This document shows, one piece after another, positions 8,001-15,246 of a stretch of 31,820 nt of DNA (position 1 is its first letter; each line of letters opens with the position of its first letter). The notes under the pieces are model-generated. The model saw only the letters and a program-made list of their open reading frames with translations. It was not told the origin of the DNA and ran no database searches. Made by a program: the position numbers and the translations under genes. The stretch is from a virus, in the IMG/VR virus record IMGVR_UViG_3300022859_000149, positions 1 through 31,820 of that record, one strand, 5' to 3'.

Positions 8001-8156
8001 GACAGGTTTTTCGAGGACGCGCGGGTGGAGGCGACACGCCAACAAACTGCGGTGCTGAGCGGCGACTTGGACGAGGTGCGCGCGGCGGTCGAAAACGAAG
8101 TCGGGTCCCTGAGAACGGAGATTCGACTACTGCGGGAGGCTTTGTTGGCAGCATGA
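5052..8156 (+). CDS. Tail tape measure protein
   Basis: 1034-aa protein that sets tail length and is ejected during infection. It begins ASIGSLTASLALESAAFKRDL, a standard tape measure start, followed by long helical coiled-coil regions, hydrophobic segments near residues 293-360 (candidate membrane insertion) and a Gly-rich stretch near 574-700. GTG 5052 follows the upstream stop by 4 nt. At roughly 0.15 nm per residue, an established rule, the tail would be near 150 nm, indicating a siphovirus. The stop overlaps the next gene (ATGA). Confidence 0.9.
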   Translation: MASIGSLTASLALESAAFKRDLSKASQAVASNSAKMNKSLRSIQTSTKGLNRQFGQLRAGVTALAGALVVRQFTSFARAAIETADSLAKQSKQLQFAAGELQRYRIEGELAGVTTEKLESGIGAFVKRVGELRAGTGTLVTILDKSNLALKQQLLAATSAEDGLKIMLEAIRNTGSSFDKLALAAAGFGRQAGQAMVLLAESAGTLDVEMAKLVTRSDSVLAASERLNDELTLLKAAFSAGFDTAIIEGLSGSVDASAESMREAREIGEEFGRAVGQAMRATAEAAKFVARNMRVIVTVLGSLVALKAAGVIISIATAMVVLAKAMVSAALAGNFLKLGLVGAKKGLIGIVAAVAAASAIWAAFGSEAVAAIEDAQTAVEKLTDGSGGVSALTDEIEKSIEANKEQIEIYKGVAFALEVGSIKHTQVADAIALENEVSRLGIDLTTEQGAEWLRTAREAQKYEKRLESLVDVQEQNAAAAKEVLQATAEQEREIREAMQRPFLNAIEGIQSAFTGAFESLFSGGVRTFSDLASTVKGVFVRLAAEIAALLVFRPALGGLLTGFGATGLASSLGVGGGGGGGSGLPSIPGIGNLFSGVGSTVNSFGFRSGLFGMPAMNTPMGFSPAAAGSLTSASLSSVLGVAGLGAFGGGILASLIGGNTTGGSVGGGLGAGLGFAVGGPIGGLIGGGLGSIAGSLFGGGRSVGPIGHTNIVSEGGKLVVSTSGADNGANVSATIQQAQQAVQALNALASQFDLAFKSNEPTNGILVGTIGQGANVSGPKSVEEFIQHVLKSGQISGSGSADTVLKNIDPTASIDKLTAGLQLAQAIDDIDLTDTELSIRNINKAWAEQIDLAKELGLATGKLVEQRDKEIQAVHNQIDIEKLNARAQFTQAASSIADFVRAQSLSATSSLSPTARLTEAQRQFSGLLNTVRGGDLGFTGDLTQSASTLLSVGRENFASSVDFANLEGFVRSSLLNLAETVGSDRFFEDARVEATRQQTAVLSGDLDEVRAAVENEVGSLRTEIRLLREALLAA

Positions 8157-9841
8157 CCGGAGTTTTTCCACTCGCTCAAGAGGCGGTCGCGAGATCATAT
8201 CCGCCGGTGGTGACGCCCTCGGCGTTTCAGGCGCTCATCGAGTCCGCCGACTCTGAGATGCAGTTCTTAGTCGAGATCACGACCTACCGCGGCGGCGAAA
8301 GCCGTTCAGGCGGCCTGTGGACGCTGGCGGAGGGGCCCCTCGCGGCCGTTCCGGGCGCCGTCGGCACCAGCGGCGCCGGCCAAGTCACGCTGCTTTATGC
8401 GGACAAGGATTGGGCTGGCGCTCCAAGCGATGCGGACAAGCCGAACACCTACTACGAAGGCCGGGCTACCGTGCCAATTGTGCTTGATAGGGAGGTGTCA
8501 ATAGAGCCCGAACAGTCCCGCCGCGTGCAGCGTCAGTTCGGCGCGATCGAGATCGCAAACGGTGACGGCGAGATGGACGCGATTGTTCAAAGCTTTGCCG
8601 TCGATGGTTGGCCCGCGAAGGTGTTCCTGGGGCCATACATGGCGGCCTATTCGTCGTTCAAAAAGATTGCCGACGTTTTGGGGGTCGCATGGGCAATTGA
8701 CGCAGAGACCGTGCGTCTAAGCGTGCGCGAAAGTGCCTACAGCCTCGCCCTGCCTTTGCAGGCGACTCTCTTTGCCGGCACCGGTGGGGCGGAGGGCGGC
8801 GCTGAGATAAAGGGCAAGACCAAGCCGCTGCTTTTCGGCACCTGCCGCAACGTCATGCCCTACCAGATTGACACGACGAACCTGATCTATCAGGTTCACG
8901 ATGGCAAGATTTCCGCTGTCTCGAAAGTCTATGACCGCGGCGTGGAGCTGACCGATAGCACTAATGACGCCGCGAACTATACGGCGCTGGCTGCGCTGAG
9001 CGTGTCCGCTGGTGAGTTTGCAACCTGTCTCGCCGAAGGCTTGTTCAAAGTCGGCTCGAGCCCGGGCGGACTGATCACCGCGGATGTTCTTGGTGACGCC
9101 GATGCAACATACACGAACACGCTGAGCGGGATCGCGCTACGCATTCTTAAGGACCGGGTTGGCGTCGCCCCCAGCGCGATCATTGACTCGGCGTTTGTCG
9201 GGGCCGGCGCGACGACCGGCGCCCAAGGCCTCTACATGCGCGATGGGGAATCCGGCGCGGAGGCGATAGATGCGCTGATGGCGAGCGTCGGCGGTTGGTG
9301 GGGGCCAGGACGTGATGGCCGTCTCAAGGCCGGTCGCCTGACGAAGCCTGAGGACAGAACGCCGACCGTGGTGCTCGACGAAGACGATATCGTGTTTCTC
9401 GAGCAGGTGGGGCAGCCCACGCCCAGGTGGCGCCAGAAGATAGGCTACCAACGAAATTGGACGGTTCAGACCGACTTGGCGGCGTCTGTTTCAGACGATC
9501 GCAAGCAGTTCCTGGCAGAGCAATACCGGGTCGTATCCGACGCCGATGCAACCGTAAAGGCGCGGCACCAGCAAGCGCTCGATCCCGACCCCCTGCTGAC
9601 GACTGCCGACGACAGCACCGACGCCGCGACTTTGGCGACACATCTTCTTGCGCTGCATTCGATCGACCGTCAGGAATTCGAATGCACGGTGCAGCGCCGC
9701 GGGTATGGGGTCGATATCGGAACAATCCTGCGCATTGGTAACTACAGCAGATACGGACTCTCAAACGGCAAGAACTTCTATGTCGTGGGCGTGCGCGACG
9801 ACGGCAAACGGGGTGAAAACATCTTGAGGCTCTGGGGGTAG
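8153..9841 (+). CDS. Tail tip / minor tail protein
   Basis: 562-aa protein encoded directly after the tape measure, the usual place of the distal tail or baseplate hub protein. It is mostly beta-rich: residues about 25-110 resemble a tube-like domain, and the part after about 195 (SLALPLQATLFAGTGGAEGG, then KTKPLLFGTCRNVMPYQID) looks like minor tail proteins that bind the tip. A helical-to-strand C-terminus ends VVGVRDDGKRGENILRLWG. No catalytic motif is recognised. It starts at ATG 8153 inside the tape measure stop. Confidence 0.65.
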   Translation: MTGVFPLAQEAVARSYPPVVTPSAFQALIESADSEMQFLVEITTYRGGESRSGGLWTLAEGPLAAVPGAVGTSGAGQVTLLYADKDWAGAPSDADKPNTYYEGRATVPIVLDREVSIEPEQSRRVQRQFGAIEIANGDGEMDAIVQSFAVDGWPAKVFLGPYMAAYSSFKKIADVLGVAWAIDAETVRLSVRESAYSLALPLQATLFAGTGGAEGGAEIKGKTKPLLFGTCRNVMPYQIDTTNLIYQVHDGKISAVSKVYDRGVELTDSTNDAANYTALAALSVSAGEFATCLAEGLFKVGSSPGGLITADVLGDADATYTNTLSGIALRILKDRVGVAPSAIIDSAFVGAGATTGAQGLYMRDGESGAEAIDALMASVGGWWGPGRDGRLKAGRLTKPEDRTPTVVLDEDDIVFLEQVGQPTPRWRQKIGYQRNWTVQTDLAASVSDDRKQFLAEQYRVVSDADATVKARHQQALDPDPLLTTADDSTDAATLATHLLALHSIDRQEFECTVQRRGYGVDIGTILRIGNYSRYGLSNGKNFYVVGVRDDGKRGENILRLWG

Positions 9842-9844
9842 GCG

Positions 9845-10630
9845 ATGCCAGATCCGGCAATCATTCTGAGTTGGACCAATCATGTGGACGCAAGCGCCGC
9901 CATCTTGAGCGCCTCAGCGGCGGTCGGCGCCATGCCCGTCGCCAACATTGCCGACTCCCGCATGGGGCGCCGCTGGCGGACAGCGACGTTGACCGCCTAT
10001 GGCCAGGTCGATTTTGGATCCGACAAGACGGTCGGCGTCGTGGCGCTGCGGTTCGCCCGGGACACGACGTTCCCGACGGCCGGGACGGTGCAGCATCAGC
10101 TCGACGCCGACGGCGGAACTGCTGGTGCCGGCGCGGCGTACGACAGCACCGCGGTGGCGATCAATACCGCTGACGGCTACGGCTATCACGTGCATGTCCC
10201 CGCGAGCAGCGTTGCGGCGCGCTACTGGCGGTTCACGTTCAACGTGTCCGGGGTCAGCTTCATCGACACTTCGAGGGCCTGGGCGGGCGAGGCCTGGTCG
10301 CCAACGTACAACATTGCTTTCGGCTACGGCGACGAGTGGGAGGATATGTCGCGGATGTCGCAGGCGGAGCGCTCCGGCGCGGCGTTCGTTGATCCCAGGA
10401 ATCGGCAGCGGCTGTTTTCGTTCGGCCTTGAGGCGATGAGCGAGTCGGAGCGCGACGATATCCGGGAAATGCAGCGCATTGCGGGCGTCTCGCAGCAGGT
10501 CCTCTTAGTGAAGAACAGCGACTCTCCGGCGAAAGAGACTGTGCTTGGGAGGCTGGACCGATCGACGCCGATCTTGCACCCCAATCTGCCCATTTTCAGC
10601 AAGGCCTTCTTGCTGAAGGAAAGCCTCTAG
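9845..10630 (+). CDS. Tail protein, beta-sandwich, unknown role
   Basis: 261-aa protein following the tail tip gene. The N-terminal half (ILSWTNHVDASAAILSASAA, then RYWRFTFNVSG) resembles discoidin-like or receptor-side beta-sandwich domains in which wording such as 'ARYWRF' is common. The second half contains SRMSQAERSGAAFVDPRNRQ and a helix with ESERDDIREMQRIAG, and ends FSKAFLLKESL. Phage tail proteins with this pattern are common but lack an assigned function. Host-surface binding is possible; this is inference. Confidence 0.6.
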   Translation: MPDPAIILSWTNHVDASAAILSASAAVGAMPVANIADSRMGRRWRTATLTAYGQVDFGSDKTVGVVALRFARDTTFPTAGTVQHQLDADGGTAGAGAAYDSTAVAINTADGYGYHVHVPASSVAARYWRFTFNVSGVSFIDTSRAWAGEAWSPTYNIAFGYGDEWEDMSRMSQAERSGAAFVDPRNRQRLFSFGLEAMSESERDDIREMQRIAGVSQQVLLVKNSDSPAKETVLGRLDRSTPILHPNLPIFSKAFLLKESL

Positions 10631-10643
10631 CCCCAATTCCTGG

Positions 10644-10687
10644 CAGTGCCGTGAGGCACCGCCCATCCCATTTGATGGAGAAAACCA
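10644..10687 (+). promoter_or_regulatory. GNRA-hairpin leader element, copy D (tail fibre)
   Basis: GTGCC (10646-10650), GTGA loop, GGCAC (10655-10659), then TCCCA (10666-10670) and GATGGAGAAAACC before TTG 10688. Relative to copies A and C the second stem pair changes from C-G to T-A on both sides, a compensatory change that keeps the hairpin. Confidence 0.75.
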
Positions 10688-12067
10688 TTGGCTAAAATCG
10701 GCAATCGGGTCAAAGAGACCTCCGACACCACGGGTACCGGCACGCTTGACCTCAACGGTGCGCCGACGGGCTTCCGGGCATTCTCCGACGAGCTGACAAG
10801 CGCCGACGAGGTGTACTATCTGATCGTCGACGATCCTGATTCGCCGACCGAGTATGAGTTTGGTGTCGGCACCTTTACTGCCGGCACGCCCGACACGTTG
10901 AGCCGGGACACCGTGCACGGGTCGTCCAATGCGGATGCCAAGGTGTCGTTTTCCGCCGGCACCAAGACGGTCATTTCAACCGCGCTTGTGGAGACCTTTC
11001 GGACGATTGAGGTCACCAACGACGCCGGTGACGTCGCGCTCACTGTCGGCAATACCGCGGGCAGCGGGTCGACGGATGAAACGGCGAGCCTCGTCTTCCA
11101 GCACGCCGGACAACCGGGCGGCAAGATCGTTTCCGGTCGGATCGGAACTTACGCGGCGGCCGGCACCGAAGACGGATACCTTGCGTTCCACACCGCGATC
11201 AACGGCGCCGATGTTGAAGTTATGCGGATTATCCCGGCGATCAACGGCCTCGACAAGGGCGCGGTCCTTATTGGGGACACGGCAAATTCTCTAAACGTTC
11301 TGGGCCTGACAATTAACCAGGACACGGACGACGGGGAGATTCTCTCGCTCAAGTCGTCGGATGTTGCTCACGGATTTACGAGCGAAACGGAAACGGACAC
11401 GTTCGGCCTGTTCACGAAGGCGCGCGCGACTAATGGCGGCTTGCGAATCAACGCCATGCACGAGGATTCGGGCAATGCCGAGGGTATCTTTCAGCTCTAC
11501 GCCTTCACGCCGCAAACCTTCACCACCACGAAAACAACGGTAAATTGGAACGCCGCGATGGAAATGCGCGTGCTCGGGCATAACGGCGCGGGCAGTTATG
11601 TGAACGCCACGGCGAACGGGAATGTCTTGTCGCTCGCCGTCTACAAGGGTGGCGCCCAGACGTTCATTTTCGGTGTTGATGTAGAGGGCGACACGCACCA
11701 GGACGGTACGAGCGGGACGGCGTTTGACGAATACGACGATGCTCTCGCGGTCCGACTCTTTGACTTGCATCGCGACGCGCCGGGTTTGATTCGGTCGGAG
11801 TTCGATCGGTTTGTTAAGGGCAATCGTAAGACGCTCGAGCGGATCGGCGTTCTCGGGCGGATCACGCAAAAAGAGCTCGACGCTGGCGCTCGGCCGCTTG
11901 TCAACACCTCGCAATTGCAGCGGCTCCACAACGGCGCCATTTGGCAGCAATACGTTAGAACGCTGGCGATCGTCGAGGAGCTCGAGGCGCAAGTACCAGG
12001 GTTCGCGGCGGCCGTTCAATCTCGACTAAGTGCGGCCCGGATGCCCGGGCTACCTATCAATATCTAA
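10688..12067 (+). CDS. Tail fibre / receptor-binding structural protein
   Basis: 459-aa protein with a TTG start at 10688, supported by GATGGAG of leader copy D, the AKIGNRVKETS start and the absence of a better ATG. The N-terminal about 100 residues (LVVDDPDSPTEYEFGVGTFT-type pattern, TPDTLSRDTVHGSSN) resemble virion-attachment domains of alphaproteobacterial phage fibres. The middle is beta-rich and repetitive. The C-terminal about 120 residues become helical (DALAVRLFDLHRDAPGLIRS to the end), like a trimerisation or chaperone-type tail. It is expected to extend from the tail tip and contact the host. Confidence 0.7.
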   Translation: MAKIGNRVKETSDTTGTGTLDLNGAPTGFRAFSDELTSADEVYYLIVDDPDSPTEYEFGVGTFTAGTPDTLSRDTVHGSSNADAKVSFSAGTKTVISTALVETFRTIEVTNDAGDVALTVGNTAGSGSTDETASLVFQHAGQPGGKIVSGRIGTYAAAGTEDGYLAFHTAINGADVEVMRIIPAINGLDKGAVLIGDTANSLNVLGLTINQDTDDGEILSLKSSDVAHGFTSETETDTFGLFTKARATNGGLRINAMHEDSGNAEGIFQLYAFTPQTFTTTKTTVNWNAAMEMRVLGHNGAGSYVNATANGNVLSLAVYKGGAQTFIFGVDVEGDTHQDGTSGTAFDEYDDALAVRLFDLHRDAPGLIRSEFDRFVKGNRKTLERIGVLGRITQKELDAGARPLVNTSQLQRLHNGAIWQQYVRTLAIVEELEAQVPGFAAAVQSRLSAARMPGLPINI

Positions 12068-12086
12068 CGAGGAAAGGGGTTTCCAA

Positions 12087-12401
12087 ATGGGTCTTATCGT
12101 CGATCTAGGTACGTCAAAACATGGTGTCGATCTCTCGGCCGCTTATGTGCGATTCGAGAAAAATCCGATTTTCGATTACGGCGTTGGGACCGTCCGGCTC
12201 CGCTTCGAGATATTCGTCAATTCGGCGTCTGCGACGGCCAACAAGGCAGCTTTGCCGGGCGTAGCACTGGCGCAAAACGAGGTCCTGCGGACGTTCGATC
12301 CAGCGAGTGACGCCGCGCTCGAGGTCGCTGCGGCGGCCTATGCTGCGGTCAAGGCGAACGGCGCGACCTGGCCTGAATTGCAGGGGGCGATCGATGCCTA
12401 G
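12087..12401 (+). CDS. Hypothetical virion-associated protein
   Basis: 104-aa protein beginning MGLIVDLGTSKHGVDLSAAY, with a strand pattern (VRLRFEIFVNSAS) and an alanine-rich C-terminal helix. ATG 12087 is chosen because GAGGAAAGG lies about 12 nt upstream; the in-frame extension to 12030 would overlap the fibre gene. It lies just after the fibre, so a fibre chaperone or tip component is possible, but no family is recognised. Confidence 0.6.
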   Translation: MGLIVDLGTSKHGVDLSAAYVRFEKNPIFDYGVGTVRLRFEIFVNSASATANKAALPGVALAQNEVLRTFDPASDAALEVAAAAYAAVKANGATWPELQGAIDA

Positions 12402-12630
12402 CGCGCCCGAGCAAGAGACGGGCGCACGCGGCCCCAGCGCGCAAGCCCTTGTGAATGCCTTCCAGCGTCGTTTGAAGATGATCACCGACGAGGCCGTTCA
12501 TCTTGAAGCGGCCCTTAGCGACGCCAACGGCCACCTCGCTGGGCAGGCGATCAAAATCCAGGAGCTCGAGGCACAGCTAGCGCCGAAGCCGAAGCGGGCG
12601 CGCAAGACGAAGCGTGAGCCGAAGAAGTGA
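12394..12630 (+). CDS. Small coiled-coil protein with basic tail
   Basis: 78-aa protein, start ATG 12394 overlapping the previous stop by 8 nt. A central helix (LVNAFQRRLKMITDEAVHLE and onward) has coiled-coil character, and the C-terminus is strongly basic (KPKRARKTKREPKK). No family recognised. Small proteins like this are frequent between fibre and lysis genes; an assembly or regulatory role is possible. Confidence 0.55.
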   Translation: MPSAPEQETGARGPSAQALVNAFQRRLKMITDEAVHLEAALSDANGHLAGQAIKIQELEAQLAPKPKRARKTKREPKK

Positions 12631-12935
12631 CCCACCCGGCCTCGCTCAGCATCGCCGCCTTCATGGCGGCTTTTTTGTGCCCTGCAGGAGCGTTCGCCCA
12701 GACGATCTGCGGGACCTACGACGCCCTGACCGGCCGGCTCGCGGCGCAGTACGGCGAGCGGGTTGTTGCGATCGGCTTGTCCAACAGCGGACGGGCCTAC
12801 GTCGAGTTCTGGGCTTCCGAATCAGGCGGCACCTGGTCGGTCATCACGACATTACCCAATGGCGTTTCGTGTCTGACCTCCTCCGGCCGCGACTTTCAGT
12901 TCTTGGTGAAGCCCGCAGAGGGGAAGCGGACATGA
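12627..12935 (+). CDS. Secreted small protein with signal peptide
   Basis: 102-aa protein with a hydrophobic N-terminus ending in a typical cleavage site (PAGAFAQ, cut after about residue 25). The mature part contains CGTYDALTGRLAAQYGERVV, a GTWSVITTLPNG segment and a second cysteine, so one disulfide is plausible. Similar exported proteins are widespread in alphaproteobacteria and their phages but have no assigned function. It begins at GTG 12627 within the previous stop (GTGA). Proximity to the lysis genes suggests envelope action or a lysogenic-conversion role, which is unproven. Confidence 0.6.
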   Translation: MTHPASLSIAAFMAAFLCPAGAFAQTICGTYDALTGRLAAQYGERVVAIGLSNSGRAYVEFWASESGGTWSVITTLPNGVSCLTSSGRDFQFLVKPAEGKRT

Positions 12936-13225
12936 GCGACGAAGAGACGGTCGGGGTCGACCCGCGGGAATCGGACGACCTGGTGGTGCACGTGGCGTCC
13001 TGCCATCACCGCTACAAGGCGCTCGATCAGCGCACCAAAAACACGAACCTGAAGATCGACCGCATTGAGGGCAAGGTCGACGCGAACGCCAAGAGTGCGC
13101 GCAAGCAGTACGGCCAGATTCGGTGGCTGATCATTGTCGCTGTTCTTCTGTTCTTTGCGGCAGATCAGGGGACGACGGTTGGAGCGTTTCTGCGCGGCGC
13201 GGTCGCTGCTGTGTTCACTCCATGA
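12932..13225 (+). CDS. Small one-TM protein, holin candidate
   Basis: 97-aa protein with an acidic N-terminus, a coiled region (RYKALDQRTKNTNLKIDRIE) and one transmembrane segment near residues 69-90 (WLIIVAVLLFFAAD) with a short hydrophobic tail. ATG 12932 overlaps the previous stop (ATGA). It lies directly before the muralytic gene, where a holin or holin partner is expected, and no better holin is seen nearby. The single-TM, long N-terminal layout fits class III-like or pinholin-like proteins only loosely, so this is a positional call. Confidence 0.5.
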   Translation: MSDEETVGVDPRESDDLVVHVASCHHRYKALDQRTKNTNLKIDRIEGKVDANAKSARKQYGQIRWLIIVAVLLFFAADQGTTVGAFLRGAVAAVFTP

Positions 13226-13236
13226 ATGAGGAAACC

Positions 13237-13905
13237 ATGACGGACAAACTCCCGCGCGGCGTGCGCAACAACAACGCCGGAAACCTGCGCCACGACGGCA
13301 CCCCGTGGCAGGGCATGGCCGACCCGCCATCAGACGGCGAGTTCTGCCGCTTCGTGTCGCCGGCGTTCGGCATCCGAGCCATGGCGCGCGTTCTGATTAC
13401 CTACCAGGACAAGCGCAAGGCGGCCGACGGTTCGGCGATCGACACGGTGCAGGAGATTATCGAGCGCTGGGCGCCGCCTTCCGAGAACAACACCGGCACC
13501 TATGTCGCCAACGTCCGCCGCATCATGGGCCTCGAGCCTGGCGCGTCGATCGATGTGCACCAGCACAGCGTCATGAAGCCGCTGATTAAGTCGATCATCC
13601 AGCACGAGAACGGCGTGCAGCCTTACGACGACGCGACGATCGACAAGGGCCTGGTCCTCGCCGGCGTCGAGCCGCCGACGAAACCCCTCGGGAAGAGCCG
13701 GACGGTTCAAGGTGCGCAGGTCGCGGGTGCGGCCACCGCCGTCGGGATGGCGGCTCAGTACGCTGACCAAATCTCCACGGTGCTGCCGTTCGTCGACCGG
13801 GTGTTTGCCTACGTGCCGGCCTGGGCGATCGGTGGAGCCGCGCTCTTGGGCCTGGCCTACGTGATCTATGCCCGCGTCGACGATCGCCGGCGCGGCCTGC
13901 GATGA
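13237..13905 (+). CDS. P5-like muralytic/virion protein, probable endolysin
   Basis: 222-aa protein whose N-terminal domain RGVRNNNAGNLRHDG, then CRFVSPAFGIRAMARVLITY and ERWAPPSENNTGTYV, matches a family annotated in phages as virion protein P5-like or lysozyme-like. The C-terminus has a hydrophobic segment near residues 187-207 followed by basic residues, suggesting membrane anchoring. ATG 13237 is preceded by GAGGAA; an alternative ATG at 13222 overlaps the upstream stop and adds 5 residues. It follows the holin candidate and precedes the lipase-like and spanin genes, so cell-wall cleavage at lysis is the likely role. Confidence 0.65.
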   Translation: MTDKLPRGVRNNNAGNLRHDGTPWQGMADPPSDGEFCRFVSPAFGIRAMARVLITYQDKRKAADGSAIDTVQEIIERWAPPSENNTGTYVANVRRIMGLEPGASIDVHQHSVMKPLIKSIIQHENGVQPYDDATIDKGLVLAGVEPPTKPLGKSRTVQGAQVAGAATAVGMAAQYADQISTVLPFVDRVFAYVPAWAIGGAALLGLAYVIYARVDDRRRGLR

Positions 13906-14234
13906 GTGGTTCGAGCGAGCTCAAGCCGTTCACGACGGACGGCTGCTCGGGCGGCATGTCGCTGCTCTGGCGGAAGGTCATCGGCCACCCGCCTCCCTGG
14001 GAGGATCTGTGCGTCGAGCATGACAGGGCCTACCACGTTGGCGGACACACCAGTTTGCGCCGCCGAGCCGACCGCGTCCTCGCCCAGGGCATTGCCGATT
14101 GCGGGCACCCGGTTTGGGCGGTCCTGGTGTACGTCGGCGTTCGCCTCGGTGGAGCTGGGCTCCTGCCGACGCCGTGGCGCTGGGGGTACGGCTGGCGTTG
14201 GCCCCGCCACCGCGCACCTGGAGGTCAGTCGTGA
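13902..14234 (+). CDS. Phospholipase A2-like small protein
   Basis: 110-aa protein with DGCSGGMS near residues 13-20 and LCVEHDRAYHVGGH near 36-49, which reproduces the C-x3-HD-x2-Y active-site pattern of the phospholipase A2 fold (His40, Asp41). It ends with LPTPWRWGYGWRW. Related bacterial and phage proteins of similar size exist without defined function. It starts at ATG 13902 (ATGA overlap) between the muralytic gene and the spanins, which suggests participation in envelope disruption, possibly of the outer membrane. The calcium-binding loop cannot be confirmed by eye. Confidence 0.5.
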   Translation: MSGSSELKPFTTDGCSGGMSLLWRKVIGHPPPWEDLCVEHDRAYHVGGHTSLRRRADRVLAQGIADCGHPVWAVLVYVGVRLGGAGLLPTPWRWGYGWRWPRHRAPGGQS

Positions 14235-14473
14235 TCCTCGCAGCACTCGCGGCGGCAAAATCCAAATTGTTCATCTACGGCGGCATCGCGCTCGCTGTCC
14301 TGCTCGTGGTGTTCGGCATCTATCGGAAGGGCGAGAACGCCGCCAAGGCATCGATCGAGGCCGGTATGGCTCGCAAAGCAATGGAGATCAAAGATGCGCA
14401 GCTTCGTGCTACCCGGAATCGCGCTCGGACTGACGACGATCTTGACCGCGTCCTGCGGGACGGGGGCTTCTAA
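14231..14473 (+). CDS. Inner-membrane spanin (Rz-like)
   Basis: 80-aa protein starting at GTG 14231 with GGAGG 6 nt upstream. One N-terminal transmembrane segment (LFIYGGIALAVLLVVFGIY, residues about 13-31) is followed by a periplasmic charged helix ending TDDDLDRVLRDGGF, the usual i-spanin layout. The outer-membrane partner starts inside it in another frame at 14394, the classic Rz/Rz1 arrangement. It would fuse inner and outer membranes in the last lysis step. Confidence 0.75.
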   Translation: MILAALAAAKSKLFIYGGIALAVLLVVFGIYRKGENAAKASIEAGMARKAMEIKDAQLRATRNRARTDDDLDRVLRDGGF

Positions 14474-14642
14474 CGTCGTCCTGACCAACGTCTGCCCGTT
14501 CGTCGTCGAGTACACCCAGGCGGAACAGGTGCAGGTCGCCGACGACCTCAAGGTGCTGCCGGACGGCTCGCCGGTCCGCGAGTGGATCAAGGACTATGGC
14601 GTGATGCGCAATGAGTCCCGTGCCTGCTCGGGCGGCTCCTGA
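14394..14642 (+). CDS. Outer-membrane spanin lipoprotein (Rz1-like)
   Basis: 82-aa lipoprotein beginning MRSFVLPGIALGLTTILTASC: signal peptide with a lipobox ending at Cys21, so the mature protein should be acylated and sent to the outer membrane. It starts at ATG 14394 with GGAG about 8 nt upstream and overlaps the i-spanin gene by 80 nt in a different frame. Two more cysteines (near residues 34 and 78) could form disulfides. It pairs with the upstream i-spanin. Confidence 0.7.
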   Translation: MRSFVLPGIALGLTTILTASCGTGASNVVLTNVCPFVVEYTQAEQVQVADDLKVLPDGSPVREWIKDYGVMRNESRACSGGS

Positions 14643-14731
14643 TGCCGAATGCCGGCCCGCTCCTGCACCACGTCGACGGCGGCTACTTCCACTGGTGCCC
14701 GGCGTTGGCCGCCTCGGCACCGACTGAGTGA
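14642..14731 (+). pseudogene. 29-aa remnant of a CPxC-type zinc protein, uncertain
   Basis: A short frame starting at ATG 14642 inside the o-spanin stop (TGATG) encodes MPNAGPLLHHVDGGYFHWCP and nine more residues. The GGYFHWCP start resembles the N-terminus of small phage zinc-binding proteins beginning with an HWCPxC motif, but the second cysteine is missing and the frame stops early. It sits exactly at the left border of the accessory island, so it may be a gene cut by the insertion. Low confidence. Confidence 0.3.
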
Positions 14732-14762
14732 GCCGGTGGAACACGAAGTATCCGCCGAAGTC

Positions 14763-15185
14763 TTAAGCGGCGCGTGTCGCGGCGATCGATTGTTTCAACC
14801 AGTTTCCCGCCGTCTCAGCTAACTGCACGGGCACAGCGTTTCCTAACTGCCTCAAACTCTCCGACCATGAAGCCGGGAACAGGTAGTCATCCGGCATCCC
14901 AACCAAGCGCGCGGCCTCGCGGATCGTGAAATAGCGGACCTTGCCGTTGTCCTCGACAAGCATGTTCTCGCCGCCGGGGACGCCGTGATTGCCCGCCTTC
15001 AACGCCTTGGCAGGTTTGTCCAATGGGCTCCCGGTGTGCCCCTGATAGACGCGGGCTCCCGGCTGCATGACGTGATTCTGCTTGCCGTTCGGCTGGCCCA
15101 GGCCGTGTAGTGCATCGCGCGTTGTCACCCAAGACAAGCCGGGAGGTGGCTGCGATTGCTCGCTAAGCACCGCGACAACAAGCGC
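14763..15185 (-). pseudogene. C-terminal stump of a cytosine-5 DNA methyltransferase
   Basis: The minus-strand frame encodes only the last third of a C5 methyltransferase: PPPGLSWVTTRDAL, then ARVYQGHTGSPLDKPAKALK (target-recognition/motif IX zone), FTIREAARLVGMPDDY and LRQLGNAVPVQLAE (motif X). Motifs I-VIII, including the catalytic PCQ, are absent. The open frame extends upstream to 15389, but that part looks like the antisense of a membrane protein. The stump differs in subfamily from the intact enzyme at 15579, so it is a remnant of an earlier cassette rather than a local duplicate. Confidence 0.65.
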
Positions 15186-15246
15186 GTTTGAAGTCTCCGA
15201 GGCGAAGTTCCTTCGGCAAACTTTTGCGAACATATCGTTCGCAATT

